Source: UMGS1590 sp963558655 (GTDB lineage Bacteria > Bacillota > Peptococcia > Peptococcales > Peptococcaceae). Taken from it: DNA of 64,000 nt. The position numbers and the translations under genes were made by a program. Of this stretch, positions 18,292 to 26,315 are shown piece after piece. The notes beneath the pieces were generated by a model. The model made no database searches. It was not told where the DNA came from and saw only the letters and a list, made by a program, of their open reading frames with translations. The stretch lies in contig CAUWHJ010000010.1 of assembly GCA_963558655.1 (NCBI GenBank), forward strand, positions 1 through 64,000. Reading direction: 5' to 3'. Position 1 is the first letter of the stretch; every line of letters begins with the position of its first letter.

Positions 18292-18343
18292 AAGTTTTAG
18301 CAAAATAAGTATTGATGAACCAAATTAAAGGAGAGATTATTTC

Positions 18344-19528
18344 ATGAAAATCGCTGACAACGTCTACTACGTCGGTGTGTCCAACCCTACGCTGCGTGTC
18401 TTTGACATCATCATGGCTACTGAATATGGCACCACTTATAACGCTTACCTTGTTAAGGGCAGCGGAAAAATCGCCCTTATCGACGGCGCTCACAAAGGCT
18501 TTGAAGACCTTTATGCTGAAAACGTTGAAGCCATTACCGATTTCAAGAGCGTTGATTATTTGATTGTCAACCACACCGAACCAGACCACTCCGGCGCTAT
18601 CCGTTTGGTTATTGAACAAAATCCGGATATTGTTGTTTATGGCACGGCTGCTTGCCTGAAAAATCTCGACAACATCGTGCGTTTGCCATTCAACCGTGTC
18701 GCTGTTAAAGATGGCGATACTCTCGACCTTGGTGGTAAGACGTTGACCTTCTGTGTCAGCCCTAACATCCACTGGCCAGACACCATGATGACCTATCTCG
18801 CAGAAGACAAAATTCTCTTTAGCTGCGATTTCCTTGGCGCTCACTACGCTGAACCAACCATGTATGTACATAAGGCTTACAAGAAAGCCCTCTATGAAAA
18901 AGAATTCAAGGTGTACTACGATGCCATCATGGGGCCATTTGCTAAGTTTGTTCTGCGTGCTCTTGACCGCATTAAAGACCTTGACATCGCCCTCGTTTGC
19001 CCAAGCCATGGTCCAATGATTGCTGGCGACGATGTGAAAGTGGCTATGGACACCTATCGCAAGTGGGCAACACCAGAAGAAAAAACCAACAAGACTGTTG
19101 CCATCTATTACGTTTCCGCTTACGGTTACACCAGAACGATGTGCCAATATCTGGCTGATAAGCTCACAGCTAAGGGCGTTGTTGTCTCTGCATTCGACGT
19201 AATTAAAACCGATGCAGCAGACATTGCTGCTCATCTCGAAGATGACTGTCTTGTTTTCGGTTCCCCAACATTGAACCGTGCAGCACTCAAACCTGTTCTT
19301 GATGTCATCAGCTCCATTGATGCCGTTTCTTCTGCTGGTCGCCCATACGCCACCCTCGGCTGCTTCGGCTGGAGCGGTGAAGCATGTGCACAGCTTAACG
19401 ACCGCTGCAACAGCATCAAGATGAAACAAGTCGGCGAAAGTGTACGCAGCCAGTTCACCCCAACCGATGAAGTTTATGCACAGCTTGATACGCTCGCTGA
19501 CCAGATTGTTGAAGCCATCAGCAAGTAA
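18344..19528 (+). CDS. Flavodiiron protein (FprA-type A flavoprotein)
   Basis: 394 residues. An N-terminal metallo-beta-lactamase-like domain carries the diiron ligands HTEPDHSG (HxExDH, about residues 84-91), a conserved SPNIHWPDTMMTY segment, CDFLGAHYAEP and CPSHGP. The C-terminal flavodoxin-like domain begins near 255 (VAIYYVSAYGYTRTM) and binds FMN. Flavodiiron proteins reduce O2 to water or NO to N2O in anaerobes, taking electrons from rubredoxin or NADH-linked partners. No rubredoxin gene is beside it. It is monocistronic, with promoter, a GGAG site and a strong terminator. Being divergent from rex fits oxygen and redox defence. Confidence 0.95.
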   Translation: MKIADNVYYVGVSNPTLRVFDIIMATEYGTTYNAYLVKGSGKIALIDGAHKGFEDLYAENVEAITDFKSVDYLIVNHTEPDHSGAIRLVIEQNPDIVVYGTAACLKNLDNIVRLPFNRVAVKDGDTLDLGGKTLTFCVSPNIHWPDTMMTYLAEDKILFSCDFLGAHYAEPTMYVHKAYKKALYEKEFKVYYDAIMGPFAKFVLRALDRIKDLDIALVCPSHGPMIAGDDVKVAMDTYRKWATPEEKTNKTVAIYYVSAYGYTRTMCQYLADKLTAKGVVVSAFDVIKTDAADIAAHLEDDCLVFGSPTLNRAALKPVLDVISSIDAVSSAGRPYATLGCFGWSGEACAQLNDRCNSIKMKQVGESVRSQFTPTDEVYAQLDTLADQIVEAISK

Positions 19529-19541
19529 TTCATCAATTCTC

Positions 19542-19572
19542 ACACCTCGGGGCTTCTCCGAGGTGTTTTTTA
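19542..19572 (+). terminator. Terminator after the flavodiiron gene
   Basis: Stem ACACCTCGG / CCGAGGTGT (19542-19550 and 19558-19566), then a run of T and TATTTG. Confidence 0.9.
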
Positions 19573-19573
19573 T

Positions 19574-19602
19574 TTGCTTTATGCGCGCTTTTTCGTTATA
19601 GT
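19574..19602 (+). promoter_or_regulatory. Promoter of tyrS
   Basis: TTGCTT, 17-base spacer, TATAGT; the start codon is 40 bases downstream, leaving no room for a T-box leader. Confidence 0.65.
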
Positions 19603-19641
19603 GATAAGGAACACTTTGAAAAACTGGAGGTATTCAACCCA

Positions 19642-20874
19642 ATGGAACAAAACGTTTACGACGTGCTGACAGAACGCGGCTACATTGAACAAGCCACCCA
19701 CCCAGATGAAATTCGTGAGCTTCTCGGCAAAGAGAAGGTCACCTTCTATATTGGTTTTGACCCAACGGCAGACAGTCTGCACGTTGGTCATTATATTCAG
19801 TTCATGGTTATGCAGCATATGCAGCAGCACGGCCATCGCCCAATCTTTCTTGCCGGCGGCGGCACAGGCATGATTGGCGATCCATCTGGCCGCAGCGATA
19901 TGCGCCGTGTCATGACCATTGATATGATTGACGATAACGTCAACCATTTCAAAAAGCAAGCCGAACGCTTCATTGACTTTTCTGACGGCAAGGCGCTGCT
20001 TCTCAATAATGCCGACTGGCTGCGCGAACTCAACTACATCGAATTTCTGCGCGACTACGGCGCATACTTTTCCATTAACCGTATGATTAACGCCGAATGT
20101 TATAAATCCCGCATGGAGCAGGGGCTGACCTTCCTTGAATTCAACTACATGGTCATGCAATCCTACGATTTTCTGCACCTGTATCGCAACTATAATTGCA
20201 AACTCCAATTTGGCGGCAACGACCAATGGAGCAACATCATCGGTGGTGTAGAACTCATTCGCAAGGCAGATCAGGGTGAGGCTTACGGTCTCACGTTCAA
20301 ACTTCTTACCAACAGCGAAGGCAAAAAGATGGGCAAAACAGCCAACGGTGCTGTATGGCTCGATGCCAACAAAATGAAACCATACGATTTCTACCAGTAC
20401 TGGCGCAATGTCGATGACAAAGACGTTCGCAACTGCCTGGCGCTTCTCACCTTCCTGCCAATGGAAGAGGTGGAACGTCTGTCGGCTCTCGAAGGTGCTG
20501 AAATCAACCACGCCAAAGAAGTGCTCGCTTACGAAGTAACCAAAAATGTTCACGGCACCGAAGCCGCTGAAGAAGCGCAAAAAGCAGCTCGTGCTCTCTT
20601 TGCCGGTGGCGGTCAGGAAGGCTCCATTCCTACCACCGAAATGGCTGCCGCCGAATTTGACGGCGATGGCATTGGCCTGTTGAACCTGCTTAAAACCGTC
20701 GGCCTCACACAAACCACCAGCGAAGGCCGCCGACTCGTTGAACAGGGCGGTATCACCTTGAACGAAGTGGCAGTAAACGATGTGCGTTACAATGTCACCA
20801 GCAAAGACTTCACTGATGGACAACTAAAAATCCGCAAGGGCAAAAAGAAATTCCACATCGTAAAACTTGTATAA
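19642..20874 (+). CDS. tyrS: Tyrosine--tRNA ligase
   Basis: 410-residue class I synthetase of the TyrRS-S kind. HIGH-type motif DPTADSLHVGHY, a KMSKS-type motif KKMGKT, and a C-terminal S4 RNA-binding domain ending KGKKKFHIVKLV. It charges tRNA-Tyr. The ATG follows CTGGAGGTATT. The transcript is monocistronic between its own promoter and a strong terminator. Unlike many Bacillota tyrS genes it has no T-box leader, because the promoter sits about 40 bases from the start codon. Confidence 0.97.
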   Translation: MEQNVYDVLTERGYIEQATHPDEIRELLGKEKVTFYIGFDPTADSLHVGHYIQFMVMQHMQQHGHRPIFLAGGGTGMIGDPSGRSDMRRVMTIDMIDDNVNHFKKQAERFIDFSDGKALLLNNADWLRELNYIEFLRDYGAYFSINRMINAECYKSRMEQGLTFLEFNYMVMQSYDFLHLYRNYNCKLQFGGNDQWSNIIGGVELIRKADQGEAYGLTFKLLTNSEGKKMGKTANGAVWLDANKMKPYDFYQYWRNVDDKDVRNCLALLTFLPMEEVERLSALEGAEINHAKEVLAYEVTKNVHGTEAAEEAQKAARALFAGGGQEGSIPTTEMAAAEFDGDGIGLLNLLKTVGLTQTTSEGRRLVEQGGITLNEVAVNDVRYNVTSKDFTDGQLKIRKGKKKFHIVKLV

Positions 20875-20876
20875 AA

Positions 20877-20920
20877 ACAAGCAGGCAGAGGTTCATTAGC
20901 CTCTGCCTGCTTACTTTTTC
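20877..20920 (+). terminator. Terminator after tyrS
   Basis: Long perfect stem AAGCAGGCAGAGG / CCTCTGCCTGCTT (20879-20891 and 20900-20912), followed by ACTTTTTC. It also acts as the end point for the convergent small gene. Confidence 0.92.
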
Positions 20921-20931
20921 TATATACATTA

Positions 20932-21192
20932 TCAACTCACAAAGTAATACAAAAGCAATACAGCTGCAATAAGCAAGATTAGATAACTTAAAAAGCCAAC
21001 TTTTTCACCTAATTCTTTCTCTTTTTTTGAACTAATTGGTGCTATAACATACCGAAATAAATATCCCATACCACTTACAAGAAATACAATAAGCAAAATA
21101 TCGTCATTTTCAGGTTTCGCTGCTCCAATAATAAAAATCTGTTCTAACGGAAAACATATTTGTGACATTTCAAAATTCAACAAACATATCAT
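20932..21192 (-). CDS. Small membrane protein of unknown function
   Basis: 86 residues with two hydrophobic segments (DILLIVFLVSGMGYLF and GFLSYLILLIAAVLLLYYFV) separated by a Lys/Glu-rich loop (SSKKEKELGEKVG). I do not recognise it. The ATG is preceded by GGGGGTG at eight bases, which supports real translation. It is more AT-rich than its neighbours, is convergent with tyrS and has no operon partner. Confidence 0.6.
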   Translation of the reverse strand: MICLLNFEMSQICFPLEQIFIIGAAKPENDDILLIVFLVSGMGYLFRYVIAPISSKKEKELGEKVGFLSYLILLIAAVLLLYYFVS

Positions 21193-21498
21193 AAAGCAAC
21201 ACCCCCAAAATTAGTCCAATAAGAAATATTTATATATTATCATTTTTCAGACTATTATGCAACATTTTTATAAACTATAGTGTATAAAAATGTTTATGGT
21301 TAAAAGCTATGAATTCTCCTTCTCCATCATAGTCATAAAAAAACCAACCAGTTCAATAAGTCAGAGATATGCTCTATCTCTACAGCATTACTAAAAATTC
21401 TTTTAATATTTCTTATCAACACCCTATCGCGCATACAAAAACACCGTGCTGCTACACGTTTGTTCCCACAGATGAAGACGCGCAGCGGCATAAAAGCA

Positions 21499-21540
21499 AA
21501 ACCGCTCGGACAATAAAAATGCCGAGCGGTTTATTTTTGT
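21499..21540 (+). terminator. Orphan terminator-like hairpin
   Basis: Stem AAACCGCTCGG / CCGAGCGGTTT (21499-21509 and 21522-21532) followed by ATTTTTGT on the plus strand. The minus-strand side also carries TTTTGCTTTT, so it may work both ways. No gene precedes it on the plus strand. Confidence 0.65.
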
Positions 21541-21598
21541 CTCTCAATTTTATGCACCTATGCGGTCACCAATACAAGCAAACACATTGTTCAGATAT

Positions 21599-21632
21599 CA
21601 AAAAAGCAGAAACGCTTCTTCGTTTCTGCTTG
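21599..21632 (-). terminator. Terminator after the LysR gene
   Basis: Stem AAGCAGAAACG / CGTTTCTGCTT (21605-21615 and 21622-21632); on the minus strand it ends in a six-T run. It lies about 15 bases beyond the stop codon. Confidence 0.88.
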
Positions 21633-21646
21633 TCATCCACAAACCA

Positions 21647-22558
21647 TTATTTGCCTATTTTTTCACCATAGGTACGCAATTTGTCAATATATGCGCGTCC
21701 CAATTCGGATAGCTCCTGTTTTTCACTGAGAATATAGCCGATGCTCATTTCTTCATCTTCCGCTAATGGCACACCAACAATCTTATCGCCTTTCAGATAA
21801 CGTGGAAAAAAGCCGTTGGAGATGGTATAGGCATCTGTGCCGAGCATCAAGTTGATGAGCGTGCCGGTGTCGCTGACTTCAATGTTTTTATTCGTTGAAA
21901 CATCGTTGTATAACTCTTCCGTAAAATGAAACGGGTCGCCATGCCCATGAATGAAACTGAGCCGTGGGAACGGTTCAATATCAGAAAGCCTCACACGTCC
22001 CTTATACGCCAAAGGATGGTCGGCACGCATAAATACCTGCGGTTTGACGGTAAACAGCTCATAAAAAATCAGCTTGTTTTCTTCCAAGGTTTTGTGGATA
22101 ATAGATGCGTTGCCTTTGCTAATTTGAATAATGCCCAAATCGCTGTAACGATTCTTGACATCATCAATAATCTGATTGGCGGTTGTTTCATGCAAGATAA
22201 AGTCGAAACGTTCTTTGCCGTACTGTGCAACAATTTCCACAAAAGCGTTGGTTGTAAACACATAATGCGGCGCCGATACTGAAAAACGAATCTTCCCCGG
22301 TGTATGAGAAATATATTTATCTTCGAGAAGCTGCATCTGTTGCAGAACCTGACGTGCATAGCCGACAAATTCCATACCTTCCGGCGTTACCACGATGCCA
22401 GCACGACTGCGGATGAAGATGGTAATGCCAATTTCTTCTTCAATGTCTTTAATGGCATTGGAAAGGCTCGGTTGAGAAATGTACAATTTTTTTGCGGCTT
22501 CAGTGATGGTGCCATTTTCTACAACGGAAACAATATATTTTAGTTGCTGAATCGTCAC
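21647..22558 (-). CDS. LysR family transcriptional regulator
   Basis: 303 residues. The N-terminal helix-turn-helix is clear (TIQQLKYIVSVVENGTITEA, KKLYISQPSLSNAIKDIEEE), followed by a periplasmic-binding-like effector domain. The N terminus and WH region resemble the CysB/CbbR-like group, but the ligand cannot be inferred. I used the GTG at 22558: GGTGGTGA precedes it at normal spacing and the longer ATG frame adds eight residues that do not fit the family. An 8-bp inverted repeat overlaps its promoter region. No divergent target gene is directly adjacent, so its regulon is unknown. Confidence 0.9.
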   Translation of the reverse strand: MTIQQLKYIVSVVENGTITEAAKKLYISQPSLSNAIKDIEEEIGITIFIRSRAGIVVTPEGMEFVGYARQVLQQMQLLEDKYISHTPGKIRFSVSAPHYVFTTNAFVEIVAQYGKERFDFILHETTANQIIDDVKNRYSDLGIIQISKGNASIIHKTLEENKLIFYELFTVKPQVFMRADHPLAYKGRVRLSDIEPFPRLSFIHGHGDPFHFTEELYNDVSTNKNIEVSDTGTLINLMLGTDAYTISNGFFPRYLKGDKIVGVPLAEDEEMSIGYILSEKQELSELGRAYIDKLRTYGEKIGK

Positions 22559-22600
22559 AAAATCACCACCATTTATATACATAATCTACAATCAGTATAA

Positions 22601-22624
22601 CATAGAACGGATAAAGGTTCTATG
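22601..22624 (-). promoter_or_regulatory. Inverted repeat at the LysR promoter
   Basis: CATAGAAC, eight bases, GTTCTATG (22601-22608 and 22617-22624), immediately upstream of a minus-strand TATACT (-10). Its position fits an autoregulatory operator. Confidence 0.5.
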
Positions 22625-22773
22625 AGCGACGCCCCATGCATTGTTGTTATTTTTTGAAAGTTTGCGTGTTTTTCAGACATTCATGGAAAACAACAACCAT
22701 AAGTTCATTTTTCCCTGCCAATAAGTACGGCTCATCTTCCGTGTGCAGCGCAAAAGTGTTATACTGAGAGCAG

Positions 22774-22905
22774 TCACTCATCGTCGGTTGTATCAGCGGT
22801 GGCTTCAGCTTCTTCAGCCAGGGCAAATAATGAAAACAGGCCTTGCATCAAGTCGTCTTTACAAGAGGTTTCCTCACAGGCTGTCTGCTGTTGTTCTTCG
22901 CTCAT
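22774..22905 (-). CDS. Small acidic cysteine-containing protein
   Basis: 43 residues beginning MSEEQQQTACEETSCKDD and ending in an Asp/Glu/Ala/Thr-rich tail (LFALAEEAEATADTTDDE). The ATG at 22905 has AAAGGGG at eight bases; the open frame runs 21 codons further but without a site. A recognisable promoter lies just upstream. I do not know the family. The two Cys residues might bind metal or form a disulfide. It is divergent from the folate operon leader. Confidence 0.6.
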   Translation of the reverse strand: MSEEQQQTACEETSCKDDLMQGLFSLFALAEEAEATADTTDDE

Positions 22906-22939
22906 GGTACATCCCCTTTCTGTGACAATCATCGTTTTT

Positions 22940-22968
22940 ATTATCCCACGCCTGAGCCTGTCAAACAA
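22940..22968 (-). promoter_or_regulatory. Promoter of the small acidic gene
   Basis: On the minus strand, TTGTTT (22963-22968), 17-base spacer, GATAAT (22940-22945). An alternative TTGACA/TAATAA pair with a 15-base spacer overlaps it. A CTGAGCC/GGCTCAG inverted repeat (22952-22977) covers the upstream half. Confidence 0.5.
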
Positions 22969-23013
22969 GAGGCTCAGCCTTTATTTTTCATAATCAATGA
23001 TCTTAGTCCCTGC

Positions 23014-23138
23014 GCGTTCCAATTTGGATAAGTGCGAGCAGACGAGGGAGTGCTGCCCGACGAAAGACGCCTGTCTGCGGTGCACCGGACGCTCCCATGA
23101 TCACCACACACTTCCTCGCGCGAAGTGTGTTTTTTATT
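23014..23138 (+). ncRNA. Folate-operon leader RNA, candidate THF-type riboswitch with attenuator
   Basis: The leader upstream of folC is rich in pairing. GCGTTCC (23014-23020) can pair with GGACGC (23087-23092). GCAGAC (23038-23043) can pair with GTCTGC (23073-23078). GGGAG (23046-23050) can pair with CTCCC (23092-23096), interleaved with the second helix as in a pseudoknot. Blocks TAAGTG, GGGAGTG, ACGAA, GCGGTG and the final CGCTCC occur in the same order as in tetrahydrofolate riboswitches, but the canonical 5' GGAGAGUAG strand is missing, so the class assignment is tentative. The leader ends in an intrinsic terminator directly before the folC ribosome site, which argues for transcriptional control by folate status. 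Confidence 0.45.
23106..23138 (+). terminator. Attenuator terminator in the folC leader
   Basis: Stem ACACACTTC / GAAGTGTGT (23106-23114 and 23122-23130), then TTTTTATTT. It sits two bases before the folC GGAGG, a position that only makes sense as a conditional terminator. Confidence 0.88.
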
Positions 23139-23150
23139 TGGAGGAAAAGC

Positions 23151-24455
23151 ATGACCTACGAAGAAGCAAAATCAGCGCTCGACCGTTACAATGTGCTGGG
23201 CTCTGTGTATGGCCTTGATGGCATTACCCGGCTCATGAATGCCCTGGGTCGCCCGGAACGACAGTTCAGCGTTATCCATGTTGCCGGCACCAATGGCAAA
23301 GGCTCCACCGTAACCACGCTGGCAACCATTTTATCCCGCTGCGGTTACCGCACCATCAGCTACACCTCGCCGGAAGTGAGCACCTATCTCGACCGTTTTC
23401 GTGTTGATGGAGAACCCGCCAAAGAAGAGGTCTTTGTACAAGCCTTCACCAACGTGGAAGCTGCTTGTCAGGACATCACAAAAGCTGGCTACCCGCATCC
23501 AACGATTTTTGAAATGGAGCTGGCTATCAGCTACCTGATTGGTTTGGCAGAGGGCTGCGAAGTCATGGTGCAGGAAACCGGCCTCGGCGGCCGCCTTGAT
23601 GCCACCAATGTCGTTGAGCATCCCAAATTGGTGGTGTTTACCGCCATCGGCATGGACCATATGCAATTTTTAGGCGACACACTGGAAGCCATCGCCATGG
23701 AAAAAGCCGGCATTATCAAGCAAGGTGTGCCTGTTGTCGCTTACGATAATGGCCTGGCCGTCAATGCCATTATTAAAGAAGCCGCTCTTGCACAAGCAGC
23801 GCCATGCCGCTTTGCTTCTGCCGAAAAATGCCAGGTTATTTCGCGTGACTTGGAGGGGCAAACCATCGTTTTTGCTGATAAGCGTTACCATTATCCGCTT
23901 ATTGGCACCCATCAAGTGCGTAATTTTTCTCTCATCATGACCGCCATAGAAGCCTTGCGTGAAAGTGGTTTCACGCTTCCTTTCGAACACGTTAAAGAAG
24001 CACTGGACAGTGTGCGCTGGCCGGGCCGTTTTGAGGTGGTCTGTAAACGCCCTGTCATCATTTTGGACGGTGCTCACAATCCACAAGCAGCCCACGCCCT
24101 GGCAGACACGGTACGCACCTGGTTTCCCGATAAAAAAGCCCACTTTCTCATGCATCTTTTCAAAGACAAAGATGCTTTGGGCATTCTCGAAGGCATCGCT
24201 CCGGTTTGCAGCCGACTAACGCTGACAACCATCGACACCACCCGCTCTGCCGATCCTGCTGTTTTACGCAAAACGGCGCAACTTTTTATTCCAAACGCCA
24301 ACATCAACATTGAAAACGATTTCACCAAAGCCCTCATCGCCTGCGTAGAGCAGCTTGCGCCGGAGGACATTCTCATCATCTGCGGTTCTCTTTCCCATTT
24401 GGAAACATCGCGCCGTGTGCTCTCACAATTAGAAAGGATAAACATACAATGGTAG
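23151..24455 (+). CDS. folC: Bifunctional dihydrofolate/folylpolyglutamate synthase
   Basis: 434-residue Mur-ligase-family enzyme that adds glutamate to dihydropteroate or tetrahydrofolate using ATP. P-loop HVAGTNGKGSTV, the conserved ETGLGGRLDATN and the C-terminal ILDGAHNPQA are all present. The open frame begins upstream at 23097 inside the terminator hairpin; I placed the start at the ATG at 23151, which has GGAGG six bases before it. It is the first gene of the folate operon and overlaps folE by seven bases. Confidence 0.95.
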   Translation: MTYEEAKSALDRYNVLGSVYGLDGITRLMNALGRPERQFSVIHVAGTNGKGSTVTTLATILSRCGYRTISYTSPEVSTYLDRFRVDGEPAKEEVFVQAFTNVEAACQDITKAGYPHPTIFEMELAISYLIGLAEGCEVMVQETGLGGRLDATNVVEHPKLVVFTAIGMDHMQFLGDTLEAIAMEKAGIIKQGVPVVAYDNGLAVNAIIKEAALAQAAPCRFASAEKCQVISRDLEGQTIVFADKRYHYPLIGTHQVRNFSLIMTAIEALRESGFTLPFEHVKEALDSVRWPGRFEVVCKRPVIILDGAHNPQAAHALADTVRTWFPDKKAHFLMHLFKDKDALGILEGIAPVCSRLTLTTIDTTRSADPAVLRKTAQLFIPNANINIENDFTKALIACVEQLAPEDILIICGSLSHLETSRRVLSQLERINIQW

Positions 24456-25006
24456 ATATTCAAAAAGCTGAGCAAGCCATTCGCGATTTGCTCATCGCCA
24501 TCGGCGAAGATCCGGATCGTCCCGGACTTGTCGAAACCCCAAAACGCTGCGCTCATATGTATCAGGAACTTTTGGCAGGCATGGAGGACACCGCCACCAA
24601 CCATCTTTCCAAGCAGTTTGACGTCCCCCATTCAGAATTTCTCTTAGAGAAAGACATCACCTTCTATTCCCTCTGCGAACATCATCTGCTGCCTTTTTAC
24701 GGCAAGGTGCACATCGCCTATCTGCCCAACCAGCGTGTTGTTGGGCTTTCCAAACTGGCGCGCACGGTGGAAGTGTTCGCGCGCCGTTTGCAACTGCAAG
24801 AGCAGATGACTAACCAAATTGCCGATGCCATCATGCAAGACCTTGATGCGCTCGGTGCCATGGTGGTCATCGAAGCAGAACATATGTGCATGACCATGCG
24901 CGGTGTGAAAAAGCCCGGCACGCAAACGCTGACCATCTCCGTGCGTGGTGCTTTTGCTGAACGCCCTGAGCTGCAACAAACGGTTCTGGCGATGATTCGC
25001 CAATGA
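24449..25006 (+). CDS. folE: GTP cyclohydrolase I
   Basis: 185 residues. It converts GTP to 7,8-dihydroneopterin triphosphate, the first step of folate synthesis. Zinc and catalytic residues: SLCEHHLLPFYG, the second Cys in EHMCMTMRG, and the motif RGVKKPGTQT. The N terminus carries the family GEDPDRPGLVETPKR. It overlaps folC upstream and the HD-domain gene downstream (ATGA), so the three are translationally coupled. The context is folate rather than queuosine, since folP and folBK follow and no queC/D/E is present. Confidence 0.96.
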   Translation: MVDIQKAEQAIRDLLIAIGEDPDRPGLVETPKRCAHMYQELLAGMEDTATNHLSKQFDVPHSEFLLEKDITFYSLCEHHLLPFYGKVHIAYLPNQRVVGLSKLARTVEVFARRLQLQEQMTNQIADAIMQDLDALGAMVVIEAEHMCMTMRGVKKPGTQTLTISVRGAFAERPELQQTVLAMIRQ

Positions 25007-25485
25007 ACAACGTGCAAGCGCTGCTCCACCATGCGGGATTTCGCGCCGCTTTTGCGGCAATCGACGCCAAAGAAACAACACGCCGTTTCTGCCGCCACGG
25101 GCTTGACCATGCCCTCGATGTTGCCCGCATCACCTGGATTCTTGTTCTCGAAAACGCCCGCACCTTTGATAAAGAAACTGTTTATCTCGCCGCATTGTTA
25201 CACGACATCGGCCGTGCCGAAAACGATGCCGACCACGACCAAGCCAGCGTGCGTCTTGCCCACACCTTGCTCGCCGACTGCGGCTTGAGCGAGGCAGCGA
25301 TAGCGCCTATCACCACCGCCATTGGCAACCATCGTCAAAAAAATACAGCTATTGATCCGGCCACGGCCAGCCTTGGCGACCTGCTCGCCCTCGCTGATAA
25401 AAAAAGCCGTCCCTGCTACCGTTGTGTAGCAGCAAACGACTGTTATTGGCCGGAGCATTTGAAAAATCATAGTATCACTTATTAA
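25003..25485 (+). CDS. HD-domain phosphohydrolase of the folate operon
   Basis: 160-residue HD superfamily protein. Metal ligands: His in GLDHALDVAR, LLHDIGR, a second His cluster (DHDQASVRLAH, NHRQKN) and the final Asp in LLALADKKSR. A Cys-rich end, CYRCVAANDCYW, is typical of a clostridial subgroup I recall beside folate genes. It lies between folE and folP with an ATGA overlap to folE. The operon has no Nudix gene for removing pyrophosphate from dihydroneopterin triphosphate, so this hydrolase is a good candidate for that missing step. That role is inference; a general nucleotidase is possible. Confidence 0.82.
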   Translation: MNNVQALLHHAGFRAAFAAIDAKETTRRFCRHGLDHALDVARITWILVLENARTFDKETVYLAALLHDIGRAENDADHDQASVRLAHTLLADCGLSEAAIAPITTAIGNHRQKNTAIDPATASLGDLLALADKKSRPCYRCVAANDCYWPEHLKNHSITY

Positions 25486-25496
25486 GGAGGCCTTTC

Positions 25497-26315
25497 ATGC
25501 AAATCGGCAACAAATACTTCGACTTTTCCGGTGCCACACCCTTCATCATGGGCATTCTCAATGTGACACCCGACTCTTTCTCTGATGGCGGTCGTTACAA
25601 CACCGTTGACGCTGCTGTACAACACGCCCTCGATATGATAAAAGACGGCTGCGACATTATCGACATCGGTGCTGAATCCACACGTCCCGGCCACACACAA
25701 ATCAGCGTAGACGAAGAATGCTCCCGTCTACTGCCTGTGCTTAAAGCGCTCAAAAACGCCACCGATATCCCACTCTCTGTCGACACCTATCGCGGCACCA
25801 CCGCTCGTGAGGCACTTGCCCACGGGGCCGATATGATTAACGACATCTGGGGGCTTCTTGATCCCGATGCCATCGCCCCTGTGGTTGCCGAAGCAGGATG
25901 CCCCATCTGTATCATGCACAACCGCCACGACACCGATTATAGCGACTTTGTGCGTGAATGGCTGCTAGATATGCAAAACCGTGTTGACCGCGCCCACATC
26001 GCCGGCATCACAGACAAGCAAATCATCCTTGACCCAGGCATCGGCTTTGCCAAAAGTTTCGACTGGGACATTGACTGCATGCAGCATCTGGACGACCTCT
26101 GTGCCCTTGGCTATCCGGTGCTCCTTGGCCTTTCCCGCAAACGCATGATTGGCACCCTCTCCGGTCTGCCTCTGGAAGAACGTGACGAACCAACCGCTGC
26201 TGCTAACATCCATGGCTACCTCCATGGCGCACGCCTCTTCCGCGTACACAATGTGCGTTTGGCACGCCGCACCCTCGATACCTTTGCTCAGCTGGAGGTG
26301 CTCAACCATGGATAA
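25497..26315 (+). CDS. folP: Dihydropteroate synthase
   Basis: 272 residues. It condenses p-aminobenzoate with hydroxymethyldihydropterin pyrophosphate and is the sulfonamide target. Signatures: MGILNVTPDSFSDGG, DIGAESTRPG, DTYRGTTA, INDIWG, DPGIGFAKS and the C-terminal GLSRKRMIG. The ATG follows AAGGAGGCC. Its last codons overlap the start of folBK by eight bases. Confidence 0.96.
   Translation: MQIGNKYFDFSGATPFIMGILNVTPDSFSDGGRYNTVDAAVQHALDMIKDGCDIIDIGAESTRPGHTQISVDEECSRLLPVLKALKNATDIPLSVDTYRGTTAREALAHGADMINDIWGLLDPDAIAPVVAEAGCPICIMHNRHDTDYSDFVREWLLDMQNRVDRAHIAGITDKQIILDPGIGFAKSFDWDIDCMQHLDDLCALGYPVLLGLSRKRMIGTLSGLPLEERDEPTAAANIHGYLHGARLFRVHNVRLARRTLDTFAQLEVLNHG

Larger units (their letters stand above)
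21193..21646. other. 454-base AT-rich intergenic region
   Basis: No open frame here has a convincing ribosome site or family resemblance. It holds two hairpins listed separately: the lysR terminator and an orphan terminator at 21499-21540. A TATAAA/TATAGT-rich stretch lies near 21270-21290 and could start a plus-strand transcript of about 250 bases ending at the orphan hairpin. Otherwise I see nothing in it. Confidence 0.5.

Noticed and set aside
18239..20823. Two long minus-strand frames opposite the flavodiiron gene and tyrS
   Set aside because: They mirror conserved genes and have no start signals; Rex and the terminators leave no room for such transcripts.
21369..21671. 100-codon plus-strand frame in the gap before the LysR gene
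   Set aside because: It reads through two terminator hairpins and has no ribosome site.
22952..22990. Plus-strand terminator at the CTGAGCC/GGCTCAG repeat
   Set aside because: No plus-strand gene precedes it; the repeat overlaps the minus-strand promoter of the small acidic gene and is more likely regulatory or incidental.
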